Assembly (NCBI RefSeq): GCF_011386835.1
Contig: NC_088792.1
Span: forward strand, 62,665,287 to 62,729,286
DNA length: 64,000 bases
Direction: 5' to 3'
DNA from: Chrysemys picta bellii
Taxonomy: Eukaryota > Chordata > Testudines > Emydidae
The number at the start of each line of letters is the position of its first letter. Positions within the stretch are counted from its first letter, which is position 1. A program made the position numbers and the translations under genes. The notes below the pieces were generated by a model. The model was given only the letters and a program-made list of their open reading frames with translations. It was not told the origin of the DNA and ran no database searches. Positions 1 to 11,200 of the stretch are shown piece after piece.

Positions 1-730
1 GAGAATCCAGAAGAGACTAACAAAAATGATAAAAGGTTTAGAAAACCTGACCTATGAGAAAAGGTTTAAAAAAAAAAAAGGTTATGTTTAGTCTTGAGAA
101 AAGAAGAGCGAGCAGGGTCCTAATAACAGTCTTCAAATATGTTAAGGGCTGTTATAAAGAGGATAGTGATCAATTGTTCTCCATTTCCACCGAAGGTAGG
201 GCAAAAAGTAATGGACTTAATCTGCAATAGGAAGACTTAGGCTGGGTCTACACTACCCGCCTGAATCGGCGGGTAGAAATCGACCTCCCGGGGATCGACA
301 ATCGATCCCCGAATCGACACTCTTACTCCACCAGCGGAGGTGGGAGTAAGCGCCGTCGACGGGAAGCCGCAGAGGTCGATTTTGCCGCCGTCCTCACAGC
401 GGGGTAAGTCGGCTGCGATACGTCGAATTCAGCTACGCTATTCACGTAGCTGAATTTGCGTATCTTAAATCGGACTCCCCCCTGTAGTGTAGATGTAGCC
501 TTAGATTAGATTTTCTGAAACCCTTTTAATTATGAGGATAGTTAAACTCTGGAATAGGCTGCCAAGTGAGGTGGGGGAATCCCCATCATAGGAGGTTTTT
601 AAGAACAGCTTAGACAAACACCTGTCAGGAATGGTATAGGTGCAATAGGTCCTGCCTCACTGCAGGGGGCTGGTCTTGATGACCCCTTGAGGTCTCTTCC
701 AGCCTTACAGTTCTGTGATTCTGTAATAGT
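1..730 (+). mobile_element. CR1 LINE 3' end, interrupted by a Harbinger MITE
   Basis: Both parts, 1-239 and 504-730, read as the end of a CR1 non-LTR retrotransposon. The first has the motifs TTTAGTCTTGAGAAAAGAAG and GGGCTGTTATAAAGAGGATA. The second has GGAATAGGCTGCCAAGTGAG and TTGATGACCCCTTGAGGTC and ends in the CR1-type tail repeat ATTCTGT. A 261-bp MITE splits the two. Its 5' part lies outside the window or was lost by 5' truncation, as is usual for CR1. Confidence 0.88.
240..500. mobile_element. PIF/Harbinger MITE inside CR1
   Basis: Terminal inverted repeats GGCTGGGTCTACACTAC on the left and GTAGTGTAGATGTAGCC on the right, flanked by the 3-bp target duplication TTA at 237-239 and 501-503. 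A TWA-type 3-bp duplication is the PIF/Harbinger signature, and the ends match those of the two full-size elements here. The interior is GC-rich and has no ORF. Confidence 0.88.
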
Positions 731-1812
731 GGCAGACTCATAACTGCCACTATTACAACTATCCATTACAACATTAACTCTTCCCCTCCCCAACTTTCTG
801 CACATGCTCTTTCATCAACTACCTTCTCTCCACACTAATAGCTATGAATAGTTGGTGTGGTGGGAAGCAGTAGGTTTAATTAGGACTGTGATAGAAAGCT
901 GGTGTTCCTAAAAAGGTTGTGGTGGATGGTTTGTGATATACAGTAGCTGTGTTTATGGTAAAGTGTGTGCCTCTGGGTGGAGGAGTAGAAATGATATACT
1001 ACTACTTACCTTACCTTTTTAATGTCCTTATTTTGTGTGGTTTTGTATCAGATATGTTATATGTGTAGCTATCTGAAATGAATCTCAACAATTTTTTGTG
1101 TGTATTAATTTCCTAGGGTTTTTTAAATGCTTAAATGGGAGTAGGATTATTATGAGGCAGGGTGGACATGTGGGAAAATAGAAGTGTGCAGCTGCACACT
1201 TAATCTATTAGCAGCCACACGAAACTTCTTTGTTGTAGGATAAAGTCTGACAGAAAAGCATATCTCCTGGAGAGGAAAAGAAGGTTTATCTGGCAGAGAA
1301 GATTTTATGGGCTCATGGTGCAGAAAGCTTATCCATTGGCAACCAATGGAATATTATCTTTGTTATGATGAACAACAGCCAAAAATTAATATAAATCCAA
1401 ATTAAAAAGCCCTTACCCATTGCACTAGATCTATTCAACAGTAACCTTTCTACTAATTTTTGTGTAGATAGTGTTTTTTTTTAAACATTGGCTAGATTTC
1501 TTCTAGAGTTCAATTTCAAAGACTTCCTATTAAAAACTATGAAAAGAAATGAAGTATTCAGAACATTCAAAGGGCATAAAAATTAACCCTGTGTGAAATT
1601 TCTCATCAATAAGCTGCTTACATTTAGAGAAAAACAGAAAGTGATGTCCCATTTTAAGCCTGTTTAAAATTCCACCCAAGCTATATACCTGGGGCCATTA
1701 CCAGATACCTCCATAATATTTAAAAAAAAAAAAACCCTGAAAACATCACCTGTGTTGTATTAACTTAAGCAAGGAGTAAAAACTGTTGCTACTCTCTCTC
1801 TCGATTTTTCAG
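731..1812. other. Intron sequence, nothing recognised
   Basis: AT-rich, no coding pattern and no clear repeat ends seen. The preceding dynein exon must lie upstream of the window. Confidence 0.6.
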
Positions 1813-2017
1813 GCAGTCCTTGTTCACACATCTGAGACCACACGTCTCAGATACTTTACTGATTTGCTGCAGGAGAGAGGCAAACCAGTCATGCTTGTTG
1901 GAAATGCAGGAGTAGGAAAAACAGTATTTGTAGGGGATAGACTTGCTGCTTTCTCCGATTATTACACGGTGTCTAATGTTCCCTTCAACTACTACACTAC
2001 GTCATCGGTGCTACAAA
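1813..2017 (+). CDS. DNAH11: DNAH11-like exon: AAA3 Walker A
   Basis: 68 codons plus one base, starting in phase 0 after a TTTTTCAG acceptor and ending at an AAA|GTAAGT donor. It encodes the N-terminal part of AAA3, from [15 protein letters not shown] through the P-loop GNAGVGKT to [10 protein letters not shown]. The P-loop is complete (Gly-x4-Gly-Lys-Thr), so nucleotide binding at AAA3 should be retained. The leftover base joins the AG of the next exon to make a Lys codon. An apparent ATG upstream at 1786 is intronic. Confidence 0.95.
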
Positions 2018-2223
2018 GTAAGTCCCTCATAAATATTACGATATAAGAAACCTGGATAATTCTTTTGGTGGAAGAGATCAGAATTCAACCAACGGTGCCT
2101 ATATGATTATTAAGATACTGCATACCTACAAAGTGCCTGCCTGGTACAGTAGTCTGTGTTTTGTCAAACCAAAATGTCTTTCATGAATTATGTATTACAG
2201 GATGAGTAATGGGATGTTAAAAC

Positions 2224-2270
<47 letters not shown>

Positions 2271-5200
2271 GTATGTATGTGTTGTTAAGTGATTTAGCTC
2301 CTCAGAAGGCCTAATGTAGATGTGCCACTTCAAATAATTGCTTAGTGAAGCCAAAAGGATAGAAGTTGTCTGAGTAATAGGATTCCATTTCTATGGCGTT
2401 GAGAGTGGTCAGTATTTTACAGATAGAGATTCATTAGGAAGAATTTTCCAGTACTGCTGCCTCAAATGATCACTCAATAACATTGTAGTGAAATATTTGT
2501 GGTTGTAGAGAGGGTAGAAAGAGAAAAGAATTTTGAAAAGATACATTAAAAATGTGTGTCCAGTAGGTTGGTCTCATGTTGCAATGCTGAGTGGCACCAG
2601 TCTTGCATGAAATGGAAGGCCATTAGAATGGATCTTTAGAGTTAAAACAGATGAGTCCTGAAGAGCAACAATTAAGGTTTGAATATTTTCTTTAAAAGCT
2701 AGCAAATGCGAATATAAAATTAATTCCCTGAAGCTTTAGCAAGGCTCAGCTTTATGACAGTTGTTCTGGCTGATGAATAGGAGAAATCAGACAATCTTTA
2801 GAAAGTTGACCATATCTGCCCATTTCTTCTTCTTCTTCTGCCAAGGGAGAGTACAGCTGTTAATGGATATGCTGCTTGTAGCCCTCCTCTTTTTACAGAA
2901 AGCATGAACTGGAATGATATAATTACTTAGGAAGGAGAGCAGCATGAGTCACTATGTACAAAGCTGAGAAAAGCATTAGAGAGAAGTTAATAGCTGAATT
3001 CTTATAATTTCACAGTAAGATAAAAAATGTTTTTTTCCTCTTTTGGAAACTTCATCAAAATTAGTCAGTGGAGTAAAAATTTCAAAAATGTCAAAGTCAC
3101 CTAATCTAGACTTTCAGTGAAAATTTTATGCAGTCTGTTACTGCCAAAGGCTTGGATTATCACTAGAGTCTTAAAAACCTCCAGTGAGTATATTTTCTAG
3201 GGCTGTCAAGTGATTAAAAAAATTAATTGCACTGTTAAACAATAATAGAATACCATTTAATTAAATATTTTGGATGTTTTCAATATTTTAAAATATATTG
3301 ATTTCAATTACAACACAGAATAAAAAATGTACAGTGCTCACTTTATATTTATGTTTGATTACAAATATTTGCACTGTAAAAAACAAAAGAAATAGTATTT
3401 TTCAATTCCCCTCAGATAAGTACTGTAGTGCAATCTCTTTATCACGAAAGTTGAACTTACAAATGTAGAATTATGTACAAAAAATAACTGCATTCAAAAA
3501 TAAAACAATCTAAAACTTTAGGGCCTACAAGTCCACTCAGTCCTACTTCAGCCAATCACTCAGACAAACAAGTTTGGTTACAATTTGCAGGAGATAAGGC
3601 TGCCCATGTCTTGTTTACAAGGTCACCTGAAAGTGCGAACAGGCATTCGTGTGGCATTGTTGTAGCCAGTGTCTCAACAGATCTACGTGCCTCATGCGCA
3701 AAAGATTCATATGTTCCTTCATGCTTCAACCACCATTTCAGAAGACATGCGTCCATGCTGATGACGGGTTCTGCTCGATAATGATCCAAAGGAGAGCAGA
3801 CCACCGCCTGTTCATTTTCATCATCTGAGTCAGATGTCACCAGCAGAAGGTTGGTTTTTTTTTTTTTTGTGTGGTTCGGGTTCTGTAGTTTTCTGCATCA
3901 GAGTATTGCTTCTTTAAGACATCTGAAAGCATTCTCCACACCTTGTCCCTCTCAGATTTTGGAAGGCACTTCAGATTCTTAAACTTTGGGTTGAGAGCTG
4001 TATCTATCCTTAGAAATCTCACATTGGTACCTTCTTTGCGTTTTTTCAAATCTGCTGTGAAAGTGTTCTTAAAACAAACATGTGCTGGGTCATCATCCAA
4101 AACTGCTATAACATGAAATAAAAGGCAGAATGTGGGTAAAACACAACAGGAGACATACAGTTCTTCCCCAAAGGAGTTCAGTCACAAATTTAATTAACGC
4201 ATTAGGTTTTTAACAAGCATCATCAGCATGGAAGCATGTCCTCTGGAATGGTGGCCGAAGCATGAAGGGGCATATGAATGTTTACCATATCTGGCACGTA
4301 AATACCATGCAACACCGGTTACAAAAGTGCCATGCTAATGCCTGCTCTCACTTTAAGGTGACATTGTAAATAAGAAGCAGTCAGCAGTATCTCCTGTAAA
4401 TGTAAACAAACTTGTTTGTCTTAGCAATTGGCTAAACAAGAAGTAGGACTGAGTGGACTTGTAGGCTCTAAAGTTTGTATTGTTTTGTTTTTGAGTGCAG
4501 TTTGTAACAAAAAATCTACATCTCTAAATTACACTTTCACAAATAAAGAGATTGCACTACAGTACTTATATGAGGTGAACTGAAAAATACTATTTCTTTT
4601 GTTTATCATTTTTACAGTGCATATATTTGTAATAAAAAATAATATAAAGTGAGCACTGTACACTTTGTATTCTGTAATAGAAATCAATTTGTAATAGAAA
4701 TCAATATATTTGAAAATGTAGAAAAACATCAAAAAATCTTTAATAAATTTCAATTGGTATTCTATTGTTTAACAGTGCGATTAATCGCAGTTAATTTTTT
4801 TGAGTTAATCACATGAGTTAACTGTGATTAATCGGCAGCCCTAATATTTTCTCATTGATTTTACCCAGGTTTTTTCCTGGCTTCTGTTGAATACTTCTGT
4901 ACTAAAGCCAGCTAAACAACTGAGTTATTTTTCAGTTAACCTCGCATCTTACTTTACTGTTCTCTGAAATATTCTTAAATGCAAGTTAACATTGAACCCT
5001 AGGATGGATGAATGTACTTTTCGCAAAGAGCAGGATGGAGAGATTTGATTTCTTCCCTCCTCCTCCCTCTCTTGCCCCCTCCCCACTGCGCACACAGCCA
5101 GATCCTCAGCTGATCTAAATTGTCATAGCTTCTCTAATGGAGGATCTGCCCCACAAAGGATCAGATATCTTTATCTCATTGGGATTTGTTTACCATTTGC

Positions 5201-8200
5201 AGCAGAAAACCATGAACAAGGTACTAAAGCACACAGGCATAACACTTTCCTTTGTAAATAGATTCAGATGAAAGGAGCTCCTAGGCAACTGCTGCTGAAG
5301 GCTATGTATTCTTTGCGCAGGGAAACTTCTTAAGTAAACTAAATACTTAGTCAAAGTCACAAGTGCTTACTTGGTGAGTTTCCAAACCAGTCATTAATAC
5401 CACAGCAGTTAGTCTGCATCAATAGGTGTTGTCATTAAATTAAGTTTATACAGGACAGAAGTTTTAAAGGAATTTGGACCAATAAAGTTCTTTATAAACT
5501 AGGCAAATGCCTTCAGATTTTAAATAACCATTTAAAAACAGGTATCAGTCTTGTTTTTAGGAATTTTAGAAAAGGAATGTAAAATAAACAAGCACTTCCA
5601 TGGCTTATCTAGAGCTCTTCTATCTCCAATGCTGTTCGAAAATCAAGTGCCCCTTATTGAAAATGCTCTACCAGTAACCCCTCACAATTAAATTATGGGA
5701 AAATCCGCTTCAGTCCCACAGCTAATCTCAGCTATTGGAGTATCACATGACAGGTATGGAAACAAGTTTACCTTCCTTTTCAACAGCATGTGATCTTTTT
5801 TGCAACCAGCTGTGAATTCAATTCTGTCATCTAGCCTAGAATGTTACTGCCTCTTGTGTGATTTCTGGTCTTGTTTAGAGCTGCGTTCTTTCACATACAA
5901 TACATTGCAGTGATTTACTTTAATTCATTATGTATCTGTCTTGTATTACTATTGCAAACAATTATTTATGGTCCCAAACCAATTGCTGGAAATAAATATT
6001 TTTCAAAGCTGCCTAGAGAATTGGAACATCTAGTTTCCACTCATTTTAATGGGACCTAGGCATCCAAATCCCTTAAGCAACATTGAAAAAAATGTCAGCT
6101 GAAAGGCAAGATAAAGTAGGGAAGTATTCTGAAATTTTTCCCTTGCACACCTTTTCTTTCAAAAGGCAGGCCTTGGCCTTAAAGATTTTGAAGCAGAAGG
6201 CCAGAGGCATCACAATTACAGCAGACTTTTCCCAATCCCATGATTATGTAGCTACAAAGGTTGTGAGATTCTTCTGCATCTCTGACTTATCCTTCAATGA
6301 ACCTCAGTTGTTATTTGTTTACATCTCTCCTCCACACTCAGCAGCCGTCCTTCTAGCTGAACTTACTACATGGGATTCCCTTGGGGGACCAGTAGATGGG
6401 TTTTGTTAGGGGCACCTCTCTGGGGCGGCTGGGAGCTAGGCTGCCTCACTACTGAGGTCCGCTGAGTCAGGGAACTAGCCGGGTGAGACAGGAAACAGTC
6501 AAGGGCTGAGGCCCCTAGGCAGGGGCTGAGCTAGGGTTACCATATTTTAAGTGTCCAAAAAGAGGACACTCCACGGGGCCCTGGCCCCGCCCCAACTCCG
6601 CCCCCTCCCCTGAACGCTTTGCCCCCCTGCTCCTCCCCCTCCCCTGCTTCCTGCGAATATTTGATTCGCAGGAAGCCTGAAGCAGGCAGGCAGCAGGTAA
6701 GCTGGAGCTGGGGCTGGGGCTGTGGGGGTAGCACGAGGAGGCGCGGCCCAGTCCGGCCCCCGCAGCCGAGTGGCTCCCTCCAGCGGCCGGCTCTGGCCTC
6801 AACGTCGCCGGCCCGGCTTGCCTTGGGTCCGGAGGCGCGGCCCAGTCCGGCCCCCGCAGCCGAGTGGCTCCCTCCAGCGGCCGGCTCTGGCCCCAGCGTC
6901 GCCGGCCCGGCTCGCCTCAGGTCCTGGGGCGCCGGCCCCAGTTCCAGCTCAGCGCGCTGGCCCCTGCCCGGCCCCAGCCCTGGGCAAGTGGTGCCGGTCA
7001 GCGGCCAAGCAGCCCCGGTCCCAGCGGCTCCGGCCGGCTCGGCTCAGGCCCCGGTTCCAGCCGAGCAGCTCCGACCCGGCCCCGGCCCTGGCAGAGCGAG
7101 CGGCGCCGGCCGGAAGCCGAGCAGCTGCTGGCCCCAGTGGCTCCAGCCGGAACCCAAGCCCCATGACCCCTCCCTCCCTATTTTCCCGGACATATCCGAC
7201 TTTTTGGCAATTCCCCTCGGACGGCCTGTTGCTGTGTCAGTGGGGATCCTGGCCGCAACACACTCTGGGTGTGCCGCAGCCAGACTAGGGTCGGCTGCCC
7301 CCGGGCTACTTCCTACCTCCCCCTCTAGCAGTACCTGCATCTGGTCGATGTCCTCCATGGAATCAAGCACCATGGGCTCCTCAGAGGTACTCGTCGAGCG
7401 GTAGGCTTGGCAGCTCCTCTGGGTCGCTTCTCTCCGGTAAGCTTAACAGCTTCTCCGGGGTCTGGTCGTCATGTTGACAGACATGAGGCACTTCCTCCCT
7501 GTGCCAAGAAACTAAGCGAGCTAACACCACGATGCACCATCTCCTGCTGGAAACTGTAACACGTGACTTATTTGTGAGGGGATTTTTTTCAGGCTGTTTA
7601 TTTAAGAAACAAAATTAACTAATATAAGTCAGAATCACAGTAATATCAAACACCCACACATAGGTACATTGCATTCATGTGTTCCTGTACAAATATAGTT
7701 TATTTCCACTTGCTTGCAGGCAATCCTAAAAACCTGGTAGAATTTTTTTAAAAGTCCAATGCCAATTCTTACATTTTGCTCTCTGCTCTAATCCAGAGAT
7801 ACTGCACAGCCCAATGCAAATGAAGGAACACTACAATACATTAAATAAGGAATTAGAGAAGGTTATCCTATTCATTCTCATTTGCTCTCATGAACCCTAC
7901 AATCCAGGTGAAAAAACAATAACTCTCAAACATCAAGTATGTGCCTTTTGGGTCACATTTTCAAACAAATGAGATGCACACACATTTACCACAACTGTAC
8001 ATATAAATCAAGTAATTGCTCGTGAAAATGGGTAATTCTGATAATTTGCATGGGCAATGATCTGATTTGTGCATATAATCAGCCTAATGTTCTTTATTAA
8101 GAAAGATGCTTGCCTGATTGTTTTCTGAAGTGCTTTTGTATGAAACTTGTCATTCATGCTTATATGCATTGAAAAAGTTTTATAATCATTGTTTATTTGC

Positions 8201-11200
8201 TATTCGTCTTGGGAAATGTTAAACTACAATAGTGATTACATTGCTATATGTTCCAATTATTAACAAACATATTTCACTATTTTCATGTTTTCTATGAATA
8301 CATTACAACGTTAGTATGTTTTTAAAATTCAGAAGATTATTTTAATAGTCCAGATCCATTTATCATGTGAGGGTGTGAAGCCAGAACTGTTCAGGATATA
8401 GGAATGGTTCCCCAGGTGCTTTGGAAGGCTAATCAGTAATGACACTATGAACTAGATTCACAAAGAAACTTAAGCCTGGTGAATATCCCTGGGATTTGTC
8501 TAGAAAATTACTGGGATTCACAAAGTTTGAGTTTGGCGCCTGGCTCCCTATACAAAGAATGAGGAGAGATGGGCAACTCAGATAGGATTCACAAAAGCCA
8601 GCATGCTAGGTGGCTCTGTGCCTAAAATTGCCTAAGGGAGATGCCAAGCTGAGGGGTGTGTACTAAGTCCCGCCCCCTCTGACCCACAAAAACTTATGCC
8701 CAAATAAATTTGTTAGTCTCTAAGGTGCCACAAGGACTCCTCATTGTTTAAGTCCAAACTGCCTCCCTCTACTTGGGATTCTCAGCTGCTAAGACTCTCT
8801 CTTGGCATTAGGCACCTATGCAGTTTTGACAAGAAGCCAAGGGGGGAGGAGAGGAGCTTCCTCATAATGTTTACCCCCATGGTTGTGATGCTGTCCTGGA
8901 ATCTCTCAGGTGAGTGCACTAGCCACTGGGTTGTGGGATATTCTGATGTTGGATTCCCTCCCACTCTCCTGTTGAAATTGTTTCACGGTAAATAATTTTT
9001 TTTTTAATCATTGGAGCATGGGGGACTGGATCCTGGATCTAACCACCTGACTACAGAGTCTTTCTTTTTCTCTCCCCTCCCCCCCTCAAAATGGTGAAGC
9101 TGTTCCTATGTGGATAAATAATGAAAGAATCATTGGCTCAGAGAGACAGCAAGCATGAGAAAAAGTTAGGCACCTTCAAGATTTGGGAGCAGTTGAGTGG
9201 GGGCTTTGTGAATCCCAGTGAAGCCTGATTCTGTGATTTAGGCACCTAAAGTGACAGTTCGGGCGAGATTGACAAAAGGACTAAGGTGCCTATCTCCTTA
9301 GGGAATGTTGCTCAAATCAGATGAATTACTGTAGTTTTCTAAACTCATTTTGCTGTGCAGTATATTTATTAAAAATGACTTGCGCAATCCAAGAGTTAGC
9401 TTTTCCATTTTAAAAGGTAATTCTATTACCTTTATTACAAAGCCACATATGCTTACATCAGATATATGAATTATTAGATTTTCCAGCTTGTACATAATTC
9501 TTTTTTTGTCTCCCTCACCTATCAATTACATAATCTGAATATCCACGAAAGAGGTTTAACCTGCTTGTATTCTTTTTTACTGCAGTGGCTTAGCAGCAGC
9601 AGGTTTGTGTTGGATATTTGATTTTAACAGGCTTCAGACTTAATTGTAAAAGGGGAAAAATAATATTTTGTACTTCTATGATGCCTTCAGCCAGATGATC
9701 ACAATACACTTTACATACATTAATGAATTAAGCTTCAGACATTAATGATGCTACTTCTCCCTAAGAAATATAAATGCTGTGAAGATGAAATAGAATTATC
9801 ACACTCTGGCTTAGTTTGCTGACTTATGTTCATGGCTTACAAACAGATAAGTTAAATAAAAACATAAAATACTCTTTTAGTACATTTGCAGTCTAACACT
9901 ACTTTTATTCTTAGAATCTAGAATTTTAACACACACAACCAAAAACAGAGAGAAGGGAAGCAGGCTGTTCCGTAAGACAAAGCACAACTCACCCTACCTT
10001 GCTGTTAGCTGGCTCTTTCCAGACTGACTCTGAATGTATGCTTTCCTACAGAGCCCTGTAGCCTGCAAGCAGGACCAGGAAACACTTTAATTTTAAGGGA
10101 ACAGCCTGCAATTCTAACACGCCTTTCAGAAACATCACAGCTAGTTGTTGGTTTGTTCGTTCTGTCAACTTTGTGTTCTTTCCAGTGGATGTCTTGGAAA
10201 ATTTGGGTTTGTTTTATGCTGTAGTCCTACAAAGTGATGTGCATAGATGGACCCCAGTACCTGCGCAGAGCCTCATTGACTTCCTTAGGTTTCCTCACAA
10301 GGTGCATGAGTCAGCCCACATTCAGCACTTCGCATGACTGGAACCTAATGGCCAGCTTTTTAAAGGTAGTTAGGTACCTAAAGAGGTAGATCGGCACTTT
10401 TGACAATCTCATTAGGTGCCTAAGTGCCTAACTCCCAGGGAAATCAACTAGCTGCTTAAAAATCTGTCCCTAAGTGATTTAATTTTTCTCTGAGTGAATT
10501 AATTATGCATTTTTGATTGTTAGTCTTTGCATTGTTTGAGTATTATAACTATTTGTCATATACTTCATAACATTTTAGAGATTCTTGAGAAAAGCCTAGA
10601 GAAAAAAGCTGGCCGTAACTATGGTCCCGTAGGAAACAAGAAGTTGATTTATTTTATTGATGATATGAACATGCCTGAAATGGATGTGTATGGAACAGTT
10701 CAACCTCACACACTGATTCGACAGCACATAGACTATGGACATTGGTAAGCAATTACTACCTGTTTTATGCTAAATCAAAATTTTATTGTTATGGGCTAAA
10801 ATCTGTAACCATTCTTCCCATGACAAAGAATGAATTAGCACAAGTTTTAGACTTCTAATTTAATTTTACTTTATATTTTCCGTAGAGCAGGAAAATTGTT
10901 TTATTATTGTGATGGTTATAGTGGCAGAGTTGGGAGCAAAGGAATATGCATAATATCATTTTGTCATAGCTGGCTATGGAGGAAGCTGCTTCTTAACTCC
11001 AGGAAATCAGTGATTGCCTTAGCCCTAAAGCATGAGCGTTGATAACCCTTGAAAATGTTTATCCTTGCTTGTGTAACTGCAGATGATGATATTTTTGATG
11101 TTCATATAAACGTCTATTGTTTTTTATAAAATCCTACTACACTCCTTGTCCTGATTATGTCATGCAGATGTGAGTTCCATAGGGTAACTATAATAACTAA

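Larger units (their letters stand above)
3198..4843. mobile_element. Palindromic hAT-superfamily element
   Basis: Starts TAGGGCTGTCAAGTGATT and ends CGGCAGCCCTA. The 8-bp target duplication ATATTTTC is perfect (3190-3197 and 4844-4851), as expected for hAT. The inverted similarity reaches well inside: the left end continues GCACTGTTAAACAATA and the right end TATTGTTTAACAGTGC. Both arms carry degraded sequence for the hAT transposase C-terminal dimerisation region, on - in the left arm (about 3550-4100) and on + in the right arm (about 4205-4465). It is therefore a fold-back, non-autonomous element. Confidence 0.88.

Noticed and set aside
1786..1812. ATG at 1786 as a start for the AAA3 exon
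   Set aside because: It lies in the pyrimidine tract and acceptor; the residues before Ala at 1813 do not fit the dynein family.
6083..6409. 108-codon + strand ORF
   Set aside because: No recognisable domain, no splice context consistent with the dynein gene, and average length for chance in this region.
6619..7404. 261-codon + strand ORF (and overlapping 188, 100 and 109 codon frames)
   Set aside because: Pro/Ala/Gly/Ser-rich translation in all frames, caused by the GC-rich tandem repeat; no domain and no conserved start.
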